The notes beneath the pieces are model-generated. The model ran no database searches. It saw only the letters and a program-made list of their open reading frames with translations, and was not told the origin of the DNA. Positions 44,587 through 53,786 of a DNA stretch of 64,000 nucleotides are shown here, piece by piece (positions within the stretch are counted from its first letter, which is position 1; each line of letters opens with the position of its first letter). The DNA comes from JABMMZ01 sp044368575 (lineage in GTDB: Bacteria; Bacteroidota; Bacteroidia; NS11-12g; UBA955). Position numbers and translations under genes: made by a program. The DNA lies in assembly GCA_044368575.1 (NCBI GenBank), contig JBIPPH010000003.1, positions 1 to 64,000 on the forward strand. Direction: 5' to 3'.

Positions 44587-45921
44587 ATGGTTAAAAACCT
44601 AAGCCAAAAGACCCTGAAAGTAAAATCAATTGTGTTCACAATTGTTTGTTTACTCAATCTATCCATTTTCTCTAGCAATGCCTTTGCTCAAGAACCTGCA
44701 AAACTGTCTGCTCAAGCAACAGAAGGTGAGAAATTATTTAAAGCCAATTGTACTTCATGTCACGCAATGGACATTAAGCAAACAGGTCCTGCTTTGAATG
44801 GTGTTCACACCAGACGTTCTGAAGAGTGGTTGCTAAAATGGATTCGCAACAACGAAAAATTTAGAGCAAGCGGTGATAAAGACGCTATTGCCATCTTCAA
44901 TGAGTACAACAAAGTGGCAATGAATTCATTTGAGAATCTTTCTGATGATCAAATCAAATCTATCATTTCTTACTTCAAAGAATGGACTCCGCCAGCTAAA
45001 GCGAAAGTTGAAACTGGATCAGGTGAAGGTAAAGTGAGTTTCTACAGCGAAACTACTTTCTATATCTTAATGTTCTTAATCGTATTGTTGTTTGTTGTTT
45101 GGTTGGTTTTAAGAAAAACCAAAAACACCCTTAAAGCCTCTGTTCAAGAGATGGAAGGTGAAACTGTTGACCATGCGGCAGAGCACAAACCAACTCCAGA
45201 ATGGAAAAAACGCATCAACCCAACCATTTTAAAAATGGTAATTGGTACTGTTATATTATTGTGTTTAGCGGTTTACGGTTTTAACTTTGGTGTAACTGAA
45301 GTAGCTGTTCAACAAGGTTATGCGCCAACACAGCCAATCAAATATTCTCACAAATTACACGCTGGTGATCTTCAAATTGATTGCAAATACTGTCACTCAA
45401 CTGCAGAAAAGTCAAAACAAGCTTCTGTTCCTAGTGTGAACACTTGTATGAACTGTCACCAAGTGGTTCAATTGAGAGACCGTTACGATGGTGAAATCTC
45501 TCCAGAAATTAAAAAGATCTATGCAGCAATGGATTACAATGCTGACGATAAAACATATGGTCCTAATCCTAAGCCTATTCGTTGGATCAGAATTCACAAC
45601 CTACCTGACCACGCATTCTTCAATCACAGTATGCACGTAAAAGGTGCTGGTGTAACTTGCCAAACTTGTCACGGTCCAATTCAAACTATGGAAGTGGTTG
45701 AGCAATACGCTACCTTGCAAATGGGATGGTGTATCAACTGTCACAGAGAAAGAAAGATTGATGTAGAAAACAACCCATACTACGAAAAATTACACGCTAA
45801 AATCAAAGCGGAAAAAGATAACAAAAACTCAAGTTATGCTAAGTACTTTACTAAAGATGGTAAGGTAGATATTTCTCCTGCAGAATACGGCGCTCTTGAA
45901 TGTTCAAAATGTCACTATTAA
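44587..45921 (+). CDS. actA: Alternative complex III subunit A, with fused N-terminal monoheme cytochrome c
   Basis: A 444-aa multiheme cytochrome of the quinol-oxidising alternative complex III. After an anchor/signal sequence (residues about 12-34) comes a class I cytochrome c domain (CTSCH, 55-59, Met in 'VAMNSF'), then a transmembrane helix (about 157-175) and another (about 217-233). A pentaheme ActA domain follows: CKYCH 266-270, CMNCH 287-291, CQTCH 358-362, CINCH 382-386 and CSKCH 439-443. Six hemes in total, against five in the classic ActA. The ATG at 44587 is preferred to TTG 44563. First gene of actABCDEF. Confidence 0.93.
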   Translation: MVKNLSQKTLKVKSIVFTIVCLLNLSIFSSNAFAQEPAKLSAQATEGEKLFKANCTSCHAMDIKQTGPALNGVHTRRSEEWLLKWIRNNEKFRASGDKDAIAIFNEYNKVAMNSFENLSDDQIKSIISYFKEWTPPAKAKVETGSGEGKVSFYSETTFYILMFLIVLLFVVWLVLRKTKNTLKASVQEMEGETVDHAAEHKPTPEWKKRINPTILKMVIGTVILLCLAVYGFNFGVTEVAVQQGYAPTQPIKYSHKLHAGDLQIDCKYCHSTAEKSKQASVPSVNTCMNCHQVVQLRDRYDGEISPEIKKIYAAMDYNADDKTYGPNPKPIRWIRIHNLPDHAFFNHSMHVKGAGVTCQTCHGPIQTMEVVEQYATLQMGWCINCHRERKIDVENNPYYEKLHAKIKAEKDNKNSSYAKYFTKDGKVDISPAEYGALECSKCHY

Positions 45922-45951
45922 TCTCAAATTTTAAAGGCTAATCATTATACA

Positions 45952-48900
45952 ATGGCAAAAAAACAATTATACTGGAAAGGCGAAGAAGAACTACTTAGAA
46001 CAAAAGAATTCTTAGCGGCTCAAAAAAATGAGTTCAATGAAGCTTTACCGCTTGATGAAGTTTTCAGTGAAAATAATTTAGGGTTAAACTCTAACAGAAG
46101 AGACTTCTTGAAGTTCTTCGGGTTCAGTGTTGCAGCTGTGTCTTTAGCAGCATGTAATACCGCTCCAGTTAGAAACATCGTTCCTTATTTGGTTAAACCA
46201 GAAGAAATTACCCCTGGTGTTGCCAATTATTATAACTCTACTTGTGGTGCTTGTTCTGCGGCTTGTGGTGTAACCATTAAGACCCGTGAAGGTAGACCAA
46301 TCAAAGTGGATGGCAACAAAAATTCACCAATTTCTAAAGGCGGATCTTGTGCCACAGGTCAAGCTTCTATCTTAAGCTTATACGATACTGAGCGTTTAGA
46401 TGGTCCTAAAAAAGTAAATGGAGCCGATTTAAGTTCAGTTGAATGGGCTGCCATCGATGCTGATATCACTAAATCATTAACAGACATTACAGCTGCTGGT
46501 GGTAAAATTGCGATTGTATCTGGTACTATTCATAGTCCTTCTACTTTAGCTGTTATTAATGGTTTCACTGGTAAATACGCTAACACTAAGCATGTACAAT
46601 ACGATGCAGTAAGTTACAGTGGTATTTTAGAAGCTAACAAGAAGTCTTTTGGAGATAATTATCGAGTTATTCCAAATTACAATTTTGATAAAGCCAATGT
46701 AGTAGTGAGTTTCGGTGCAGATTTCTTAGGCACTTGGATTTCTCCAGTAGAATATACTAAAGCATGGTCAAGCAGAAGAAAGGTAGATGGCATTGACCAA
46801 TCTGCTAAAGTGTTAAAAACAATTGTTTTTGAAAGCAATTTGTCTTTAACAGGTTCTAATGCTGATTACAGATTCCCAATGAAAGCGTCTCAAGAAGCTG
46901 TTTATTTGACGTCATTGTACAACCAATTGGCTCAAATGGCTGGGCAGCCTCAAATTTCAACCAGCATGACTGGTGAATTAGCAGGTGGTGCTATTAAGCA
47001 AGCAGCTGAATTGCTTTGGAAAGAGAAAGGCAGCTCATTGGTGGTATCAGGTTCTAACGATGCGCAACTACAAACTGTAGTGAATGGCATTAACTTGTTA
47101 TTGGCCAACTACAGCTCTACCATTGATTTAACCAACCATTCTAATCAATACAAAGGCAGCGATGCTGATATGATGCAATTTGCAAATGATTTGCAAGCAG
47201 GTACATACCAAGCAGTAATATTCTTAAACACTAACCCTGTTTACGATTCTCCTTTGTCTGATAAAATTAAAGCAGGTTTAAAGCAAGTAAAATTGAGCAT
47301 TTCAACTGCAGGTATTGCAGATGAAACTGCAGTATTGTGTCAATACATTACACCAGATAACCATTATTTGGAATCTTGGAATGATGCCAATCCTAAAGTT
47401 GGTGTTTATCAATTAACACAACCAACCATTTCTGAAGTATTCAAGACCAGACAAGCTCAAACTTCATTGTTGACTTGGGCAGGTTTAGCCGCTAAGCCAG
47501 AAAACGATCCGTTTGCGAAGAAAGGTATCTACAGTCAAAAATTATCTGCATCAGTTTATTACTTATACATCAAAAATGTGTGGGCTAATATGGGTGTTGC
47601 TTCAGATGAAGCCTTCAATAAAGCTTTACACGATGGCGTTCACACAGTAGGTACAGCCGCTGTAACAGTTCCATCATTCAATGTAGCCTTGAACAGCATC
47701 GTTGCTGATTTAGAAAAAACAGTAGGCAAGAAAGACCAGATTGATTTGGTATTGTATCAAAATGTAGCCGTTAAAGATGGTAGCATGAGCAATAACCCAT
47801 GGTTACAAGAAATGCCTGATCCAATCAGTAAAGTAACTTGGGATAACTACGTGTCTTTGCCAAAAGCATTAGCTGAAAGTCAAGACATTAAAAACGGCGA
47901 TATGGTGAACATCAGCTTTGGTAATGTAAGCTTAAAAGGCATGCCAATCTTTGTTCAACCAGGTCAAAGCAATGGAACAGTTGGTATAGCTGTAGGTTAT
48001 GGTAGAAAAGGTAAAGTAGGTGAGAAAGGTATGTTTGAACCTATTGGTAAAAACGCTTATCCTTTTGTAAGCATGCAAAATGGTACCTTCAACTATGTTC
48101 AAAACGGTGTTAAAATAGAAAAAATTTCAGGTTCATATGAATTGGCTCAAACCCAAACTCACCACTCTATTGAGGGAAGAGATTTGGTTAAAGAAACCAC
48201 TTTAGACGAATTGAAGAAAAACCCTAAAGCAGGCAACGATAAAACTGCCCCACATTTATATACGCTTTGGGAAACAAAAGATTACAAAAAAGATGGTGCC
48301 CCTAACCACCATTGGGCAATGGCCATTGACTTGAACTCATGTACAGGTTGTGGTTCTTGCGTTGTTAGCTGTAGCATTGAAAACAACGTTCCAGTTGTTG
48401 GTAGAGCGGAAGTAAGACGCCGCAGAGAAATGCACTGGATGCGTATTGATAGATACTTCACTTTTGAAAACGTAAACAACACGGACTACACTAAAGAGTT
48501 ATTCTTATCAAGAGATTTCGAAGGCAAAAATGTTACTAAAGAAACAGGCTTAGCCGCTTTAGATAAATTAGAAAAAGCTAAGAAAGGTGCTGAATACTTA
48601 CATTGGGAAAATGTTAAAGTGGTTCACCAACCAATGATGTGTCAACATTGTGGTCAGGCACCATGTGAAACAGTTTGTCCGGTATTGGCAACTACTCACA
48701 GTTCTGAAGGTTTAAACCAAATGACTTACAACCGTTGTATTGGTACTAAATACTGTGCCAACAACTGTCCATACAAAGTAAGACGTTTCAACTGGTTCAG
48801 ATACAACGATAACGATCGTTTTGACTTCCATTTTAACAACGACTTAGGTAAGATGGTTATCAATCCTGATGTTACCGTTAGAACACGTGGTGTTATGGAA

Positions 48901-49170
48901 AAATGTAGCATGTGTGTGCAAAGCATTCAAGCTGGTAAAGTAAAAGCTAAACGCGAAAAACGTGCGCTTAATGATGGCGAAATCAAAACCGCTTGTCAAC
49001 GTTCTTGCCCAGCCAACGCCATTGTATTTGGTGATGTAAATGATCCTAACAGTGAAGTTCACAAATTATTTAAGAACGAGCGTTCATACAGAGTGCTTGA
49101 AGAATTAAATACTATGACAGCTGTTAAATACCTAGTTAAAGTTAGAGACACTGAAACCGTAAAAGCATAA
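45952..49170 (+). CDS. actB: Alternative complex III subunit B, molybdopterin-oxidoreductase-like iron-sulfur protein
   Basis: A 1072-aa peripheral subunit on the periplasmic side. It starts with a twin-arginine signal ('NRRDFLKFFGFSVAAVSLAAC', RR at about 48-49) that ends in a lipobox-like cysteine. A large molybdopterin-oxidoreductase-like half follows, which binds no molybdenum in this family, with a 'CGACSAACGV' cluster near its start. The C-terminal ferredoxin half carries 'CTGCGSCVVSC', 'CQHCGQAPCETVC', 'CIGTKYCANNC' and 'CSMCVQS...CQRSCP', giving the usual three [4Fe-4S] and one [3Fe-4S] centres. Spacing to actA and actC is 30 and 23 nt. Confidence 0.95.
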   Translation: MAKKQLYWKGEEELLRTKEFLAAQKNEFNEALPLDEVFSENNLGLNSNRRDFLKFFGFSVAAVSLAACNTAPVRNIVPYLVKPEEITPGVANYYNSTCGACSAACGVTIKTREGRPIKVDGNKNSPISKGGSCATGQASILSLYDTERLDGPKKVNGADLSSVEWAAIDADITKSLTDITAAGGKIAIVSGTIHSPSTLAVINGFTGKYANTKHVQYDAVSYSGILEANKKSFGDNYRVIPNYNFDKANVVVSFGADFLGTWISPVEYTKAWSSRRKVDGIDQSAKVLKTIVFESNLSLTGSNADYRFPMKASQEAVYLTSLYNQLAQMAGQPQISTSMTGELAGGAIKQAAELLWKEKGSSLVVSGSNDAQLQTVVNGINLLLANYSSTIDLTNHSNQYKGSDADMMQFANDLQAGTYQAVIFLNTNPVYDSPLSDKIKAGLKQVKLSISTAGIADETAVLCQYITPDNHYLESWNDANPKVGVYQLTQPTISEVFKTRQAQTSLLTWAGLAAKPENDPFAKKGIYSQKLSASVYYLYIKNVWANMGVASDEAFNKALHDGVHTVGTAAVTVPSFNVALNSIVADLEKTVGKKDQIDLVLYQNVAVKDGSMSNNPWLQEMPDPISKVTWDNYVSLPKALAESQDIKNGDMVNISFGNVSLKGMPIFVQPGQSNGTVGIAVGYGRKGKVGEKGMFEPIGKNAYPFVSMQNGTFNYVQNGVKIEKISGSYELAQTQTHHSIEGRDLVKETTLDELKKNPKAGNDKTAPHLYTLWETKDYKKDGAPNHHWAMAIDLNSCTGCGSCVVSCSIENNVPVVGRAEVRRRREMHWMRIDRYFTFENVNNTDYTKELFLSRDFEGKNVTKETGLAALDKLEKAKKGAEYLHWENVKVVHQPMMCQHCGQAPCETVCPVLATTHSSEGLNQMTYNRCIGTKYCANNCPYKVRRFNWFRYNDNDRFDFHFNNDLGKMVINPDVTVRTRGVMEKCSMCVQSIQAGKVKAKREKRALNDGEIKTACQRSCPANAIVFGDVNDPNSEVHKLFKNERSYRVLEELNTMTAVKYLVKVRDTETVKA

Positions 49171-49193
49171 CCCCAACCATTATAATTTAAACA

Positions 49194-50546
49194 ATGATTC
49201 ACGATTCAATTATAAGACCACAGCTGGTAACAGGCGACAAAAAATTACATGATGTAACTACTGAAATTTGTCGTCCAATTGAAAACAAACCTTCAAGTTC
49301 TTGGATAGTTGGTTTCATCTTATCAGTCATCTTTTTAGGCATATTACTGATCTCATTAGGTGTCACCCTATGGTTTGGTATAGGTACATGGGGTTTGAAC
49401 AAAACCGTTCAATGGGGTTGGGACATCACCAACTTCGTATTTTGGGTGGGTATTGGTCACGCTGGTACTTTGATTTCTGCCATTTTGTTGTTATTCAGAC
49501 AAAAATGGAGAATGTCTATTAACCGTTCTGCAGAAGCGATGACCATATTCGCTGTAATGTGTGCGGCTATTTTCCCATTATTCCACATGGGTCGTATTTG
49601 GGTAGGGGGCTACTGGGTATTCCCATTGCCAAACGCTTTTGGTTCATTGTGGGTTAACTTCCACTCACCATTACTTTGGGACGTATTTGCGATTTCAACG
49701 TATTTCTCTGTATCATTGGTGTTCTGGTATTTAGGTTTGATTCCTGATATTGCAACAGTTCGTGACAGAGCGAAGTCTGCTGGCAGAAAATTCTGGTATA
49801 ATTTCTTCTCTATGGGTTGGACAGGTTCAGTAAGAACTTGGAACCGTTATGAAGTTGTTTCATTGATTCTTGCAGGTATTTCAACCCCGTTGGTATTGTC
49901 TGTACACACAATTGTATCTATGGACTTTGCCACTTCAGTTGTTCCTGGTTGGCACACCACCATTTTCCCTCCATATTTCGTAGCAGGTGCGATTTTCTCT
50001 GGTTTCGGTATGGTTTTGACCCTATTGGTAATCGCTAGAAAAGTAATGAACTACCAAGATTATATCACCATTGGTCACTTAGAAGCTATGTGTAAAGTGG
50101 TTATGTTAACAGGTACAATGGTTGGTTTAGCTTATATCACTGAGTTCTTCGTTGCGGCATACTCTGGTGTAGAATACGAGCAATACGCATTCATCAATAG
50201 AGCAACTGGTCCATACTGGTGGGCTTATTGGAGTATGATGACTTGTAACTTAATTGCGCCACAAGTATTCTGGTTCAAATGGGCTCGTACAACGCCTTGG
50301 TTCATCTTTATGTTATCAATCGTGGTGAACGTAGGTATGTGGTTCGAACGTTTCGTAATCATTGTAACTTCACTTCACAGAGAATATTTGCCTTCAGGTT
50401 GGTTAATGTACTCACCAACTATGACTGAGATTGGCTTATTTTTAGGGTCATTCGGATTGTTCTTCACTTGTTTCTTCTTGTTTAGCAAGTTCTTACCAGT
50501 GATCAACATTGCAGAGGTTAAGAGTATTTTGAAAAACAGAGAGTAA
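49194..50546 (+). CDS. actC: Alternative complex III subunit C, NrfD/PsrC-like quinol-binding membrane protein
   Basis: A 450-aa integral membrane protein with about ten helices, homologous to NrfD and PsrC. Hydrophilic loops 'VQWGWDITNFVFWVGIGHAGTLISA' and 'WRMSINRSAEAMTIFAV' lie near the predicted quinol site. It conducts electrons from menaquinol towards ActB and helps in proton translocation. Position is canonical, between actB and actD. Confidence 0.95.
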   Translation: MIHDSIIRPQLVTGDKKLHDVTTEICRPIENKPSSSWIVGFILSVIFLGILLISLGVTLWFGIGTWGLNKTVQWGWDITNFVFWVGIGHAGTLISAILLLFRQKWRMSINRSAEAMTIFAVMCAAIFPLFHMGRIWVGGYWVFPLPNAFGSLWVNFHSPLLWDVFAISTYFSVSLVFWYLGLIPDIATVRDRAKSAGRKFWYNFFSMGWTGSVRTWNRYEVVSLILAGISTPLVLSVHTIVSMDFATSVVPGWHTTIFPPYFVAGAIFSGFGMVLTLLVIARKVMNYQDYITIGHLEAMCKVVMLTGTMVGLAYITEFFVAAYSGVEYEQYAFINRATGPYWWAYWSMMTCNLIAPQVFWFKWARTTPWFIFMLSIVVNVGMWFERFVIIVTSLHREYLPSGWLMYSPTMTEIGLFLGSFGLFFTCFFLFSKFLPVINIAEVKSILKNRE

Positions 50547-50567
50547 TCACCATTCAATATCAATTTC

Positions 50568-51155
50568 ATGATAGACAACAAATTATTTTTGGATAAAAAC
50601 AAAACCGTAATGTTCGGAATCTTTGAAGATTCAGATCAATTCTTAGACACGGTTGCTAATGTTCACCACAAAGGTGCTCAAATTATAGATTGCTACACAC
50701 CATTCCCAATTCACGGTATTGAAAAGGCTATGGGTTTAAAGCGTTCATTATTGCCAGTTGGTGCATTCATATGCGGTTGCTTAGGCTTTATTACTGCAGC
50801 TACATTGCAAACCTATACTATGGCGATAGATTGGCCAATGATCATTGGTAACAAACCTGTTGTTGGGGTGTCTTATGTACCAGTTTTATTTGAAATGTCA
50901 GTATTGTTTACAGCATTTGGTATTGCGATTTTGTTCTTTATCAGAAACAAAATGTTGCATGGTAAAATGCCAAGTGAGCGTGTAGATTTCAGACAAACAG
51001 ACGATAGAATGGTCGTAGCGATTGCAACAGATAACCAATTGGTAGACAAAAACGAATTGAGTAATATGTTGTATCAAGGTGGTGCAGTTGAAGTTAAAGA
51101 AAGAACCAACCACGGTTACGAAGATTTTACTGAAGTAGCCATTCCTAAAAAATAA
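50568..51155 (+). CDS. actD: Alternative complex III subunit D, DUF3341 protein
   Basis: A 195-aa membrane protein of the DUF3341 family with two transmembrane helices (about residues 62-85 and 105-125). The N-terminal 'MFGIFEDSDQFLDTVANVHHKGAQIIDCYTPFPIHGIEKAMGL' is the diagnostic block. It is an accessory subunit of ACIII. A shorter form could start at an ATG at residue 15, just before that block; the ATG at 50568 is used because it follows actC by 21 nt. Confidence 0.93.
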   Translation: MIDNKLFLDKNKTVMFGIFEDSDQFLDTVANVHHKGAQIIDCYTPFPIHGIEKAMGLKRSLLPVGAFICGCLGFITAATLQTYTMAIDWPMIIGNKPVVGVSYVPVLFEMSVLFTAFGIAILFFIRNKMLHGKMPSERVDFRQTDDRMVVAIATDNQLVDKNELSNMLYQGGAVEVKERTNHGYEDFTEVAIPKK

Positions 51156-51174
51156 TCACTAGCCTAAGAACAAA

Positions 51175-51846
51175 ATGAAACAAACTACAAATATCATCAT
51201 CAGTGTTTTAGCAGTTGTGTCACTGTCTTCATGCTGGTGGAAAGCCGGAAAAGATAACCCTGGTATTGAGTATGCTCCAGATATGTACTACTCAAAAGGG
51301 TATGAACCAATGACTCAGTATTCAGATTCAAATAAATACCGTTACAATCCTTATTTCATGACCATGAGAGAACCTGTTAAAGGTACTATCGCTGAAGGTC
51401 AGTTGGACTATCAATACCCATTTGACAACACTGAAGAAGGGTATGAAGCAGCAGGAGCCAACTGGAAATTAAAAATGGATTTATCTGAAGCTGATCAAAA
51501 AGAAGGTGAAAGATTATTCGGTATTTATTGTGCAGTTTGCCATGGTACTCAAGGTCTTAATGATGGCCCTGTACCTGCCAAGCAAGTTACACTTAAACCA
51601 ACCCATATTTATCAAGACGATTACATGAAAGCTTTGCCTATTGGTAAAATCTACCACGTTCTTACCTATGGTAGAAACAACCGTATGGGTAGTTATGCTT
51701 ATGCATTGTCTCCTAAAGAAAGATGGAGCGTTGCTTCATACGTAAAACGCTTAACTATGATGGACAGTTTAGGCAATGTGCAAGCCATCAAAGCTTTGAG
51801 TTCAGAGGCTTCAGCTATAACCGTTCAAGACACCACTAAAAACTAA
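51175..51846 (+). CDS. actE: Alternative complex III subunit E, monoheme cytochrome c lipoprotein
   Basis: A 223-aa lipoprotein cytochrome c. The lipobox is 'SLSSC' (Cys20) and the heme site is 'CAVCHGTQG', with Met in 'NRMGSYAYALSPKERW' as likely axial ligand. It receives electrons from ActA and passes them to a terminal oxidase or another carrier. Standard length and position in the act operon. Confidence 0.94.
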   Translation: MKQTTNIIISVLAVVSLSSCWWKAGKDNPGIEYAPDMYYSKGYEPMTQYSDSNKYRYNPYFMTMREPVKGTIAEGQLDYQYPFDNTEEGYEAAGANWKLKMDLSEADQKEGERLFGIYCAVCHGTQGLNDGPVPAKQVTLKPTHIYQDDYMKALPIGKIYHVLTYGRNNRMGSYAYALSPKERWSVASYVKRLTMMDSLGNVQAIKALSSEASAITVQDTTKN

Positions 51847-51885
51847 AAAACAGCAGTTTCGTATTAACCTTTAAAATCAACTACA

Positions 51886-53277
51886 ATGAGTCACGGACAC
51901 GAAATCCATATTCAACAAGAGCAATACAGTTTCAATGGTAAAGCTAAAACTTTAAGCATTGCTTTATTGGCAATCGGTATATTGTTAACCATTGTTGGCA
52001 TTTTTACTTTGCCAAGAACTGATGCCCACCATGATGAGCATGCAAAAGCCACCACTACTGAGGCAGCTGCTCACCATGCAACTGAAGCCCATGCCTACCC
52101 AGGTCAAAACATTAACGGTGTAGACGTAGGACACAGCAATGAGCAAGTTTATCCTATTGTTGCTGAACACAGCAAACCATGGACTACAAGAATTTATTCA
52201 ACTTTGTTAGTCAATAGTTATTTCCTATTGTTAATCTCAGCTTGTGCTTTGTTTTTCTTTGCTTTGCAATACATTGCCAATGCTGGTTGGGCTACAGTAT
52301 TATTACGTGTGCCGCAAGCCATGAGTACTATTCTGCCTGTTGGCGCAGTATTGGTGTTGATCGTATTCTTATTAGATGGTCAGAACATATACCACTGGTT
52401 GCACTACGAGCATTTACATTTAACTAAAACTGATGCTGGTTTTGATAAAATCCTTGACAACAAATCATGGTTCTTAAACTCAAAAATGGCCATTGGATTT
52501 ATAGTTGGTATTCCATTGGTATGGTATTTATTTGGTGTTAAATTGAGAAGCTTATCTTATAAAGAAGATACTGAAGGTGGCTTAACTTTCTTCAAACAAT
52601 CAATCACTTATGGTGCGGCCTTTACTTTTGTATTTGCTTTCACTTTGTCTATTTTAAGTTGGGTTGTTTGTATGAGTGTTGATGCACACTGGTATTCTAC
52701 TATCTTCTCAATCTATAACTTCGCTACTGCATGGGTAAGTACATTCGCAATCATTATTTTGTTCGTGTTGTACCTAAGACGCAATGGTTACCTTAAATTG
52801 GTTACTGATGAGCATATTCATGACTTAGGTAAATTCATGTTCGCTTTCTCTATTTTCTGGACTTACCTATGGTTGGCTCAGTTCTTATTGATTTGGTATG
52901 CAAACATTCCTGAAGAAACAGTATACTACTATAAGCGTTGGGAGATGCCATTCAAGTTCCATTGGTTCCTTAACCTTGTATTGAACTTCTTAATTCCATT
53001 CTTGGTATTAATGACCAGAAACAATAAACGTAATCCTAAGATTTTAACTTTTGTTGCTCTATGTATTTTAGTAGGTCACTGGAATGATATCTATTTAATG
53101 ATCATGCCAGGTGCTATTGACAAACAAGCTGGCATTGGATTGTTAGAGATAGGTATGACATTAGCATTTGCTGGTCTATTCATTTATTGGACTTTAACCG
53201 CTTTAAGCAAAAAAGGCTTAGTAGCTATCAAACATCCATATTTAGAAGAAAGTGCTCACCACGATGTGGGTGTGTAA
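51886..53277 (+). CDS. actF: Alternative complex III subunit F, quinol-binding membrane subunit
   Basis: A 463-aa protein with about ten transmembrane helices, distantly related to ActC and NrfD. A His/Ala/Thr-rich periplasmic loop (residues about 45-75, 'HHDEHAKATTTEAAAHHATEAH') is unusual. 'YYYKRWEMPFKFHWFLNLVLNF' is a conserved loop of the family. It ends the operon: a strong terminator follows at 53305-53330, and no cytochrome oxidase gene comes after it within the window. Confidence 0.94.
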   Translation: MSHGHEIHIQQEQYSFNGKAKTLSIALLAIGILLTIVGIFTLPRTDAHHDEHAKATTTEAAAHHATEAHAYPGQNINGVDVGHSNEQVYPIVAEHSKPWTTRIYSTLLVNSYFLLLISACALFFFALQYIANAGWATVLLRVPQAMSTILPVGAVLVLIVFLLDGQNIYHWLHYEHLHLTKTDAGFDKILDNKSWFLNSKMAIGFIVGIPLVWYLFGVKLRSLSYKEDTEGGLTFFKQSITYGAAFTFVFAFTLSILSWVVCMSVDAHWYSTIFSIYNFATAWVSTFAIIILFVLYLRRNGYLKLVTDEHIHDLGKFMFAFSIFWTYLWLAQFLLIWYANIPEETVYYYKRWEMPFKFHWFLNLVLNFLIPFLVLMTRNNKRNPKILTFVALCILVGHWNDIYLMIMPGAIDKQAGIGLLEIGMTLAFAGLFIYWTLTALSKKGLVAIKHPYLEESAHHDVGV

Positions 53278-53304
53278 TACCTTCTAAGCAACTTGTCTTA
53301 TTTG

Positions 53305-53330
53305 AAAAGCAAACCTCCGGGTTTGCTTTT
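53305..53330 (+). terminator. Terminator of the act operon
   Basis: Stem AAAAGCAAACC (53305-53315) with GGTTTGCTTTT (53320-53330), a four-base TCCG loop and continued T-richness. Its 3' arm contains the -33 TTG of the next promoter. Confidence 0.88.
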
Positions 53331-53352
53331 TCATTTTATACCATTAACTTTG
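53323..53352 (+). promoter_or_regulatory. Promoter of the metal-efflux operon, overlapping the act terminator
   Basis: TTG 53323-53325 within the terminator's 3' stem, a 19-nt spacer and TAACTTTG 53345-53352, five bases before the GTG at 53358. Confidence 0.45.
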
Positions 53353-53357
53353 TCTAA

Positions 53358-53732
53358 GTGAAACGCTTGTATGCCATAGGGTTCTTGTTTATTATTTCAA
53401 TGAATTTATTGGAAGCACATCAACTTGTTAAGTTGCCGGCGTTTGTTCACCATTATCAAGAACATAAGTTGTCTAATCAATCCCTAACCATTTGGGAGTT
53501 TTTAGATTTGCACTACACCAATCATAGTGAAGATATACCAGATGCTGATCACGGAAAGTTGCCTTTCAAATCAGATCAGTGCCATCACATTAATATGGCC
53601 ATGGAATTGGTCACCAACAATGAATCAGAAACCACTTTTAGCTATGTTAGTGTCGAAATTGGCCTATTGGTGAATCATTATTGTTACCAGGATGGTAAAG
53701 CCATTTGGCAGCCGCCTCAGTTGATCGCCTAG
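53358..53732 (+). CDS. Small histidine-rich secreted protein at the head of the efflux operon
   Basis: A 124-aa protein with a signal peptide (residues 1-20, cut near LLEA-HQ) and a mature part rich in His, Asp and Glu ('VHHYQEHKLS', 'SDQCHHINMA', 'NHYCYQDG'). Two cysteines lie 30 residues apart. I know no domain for it. It begins at GTG, and the CzcA-type pump follows after 54 nt. The composition would suit a periplasmic metal-binding or sensing role, but that is inference. Confidence 0.6.
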   Translation: MKRLYAIGFLFIISMNLLEAHQLVKLPAFVHHYQEHKLSNQSLTIWEFLDLHYTNHSEDIPDADHGKLPFKSDQCHHINMAMELVTNNESETTFSYVSVEIGLLVNHYCYQDGKAIWQPPQLIA

Positions 53733-53786
53733 TTATAGCGCGAACATTTCCTTTTTTTTAATTTTACTCATAAAATTTCATTCATA

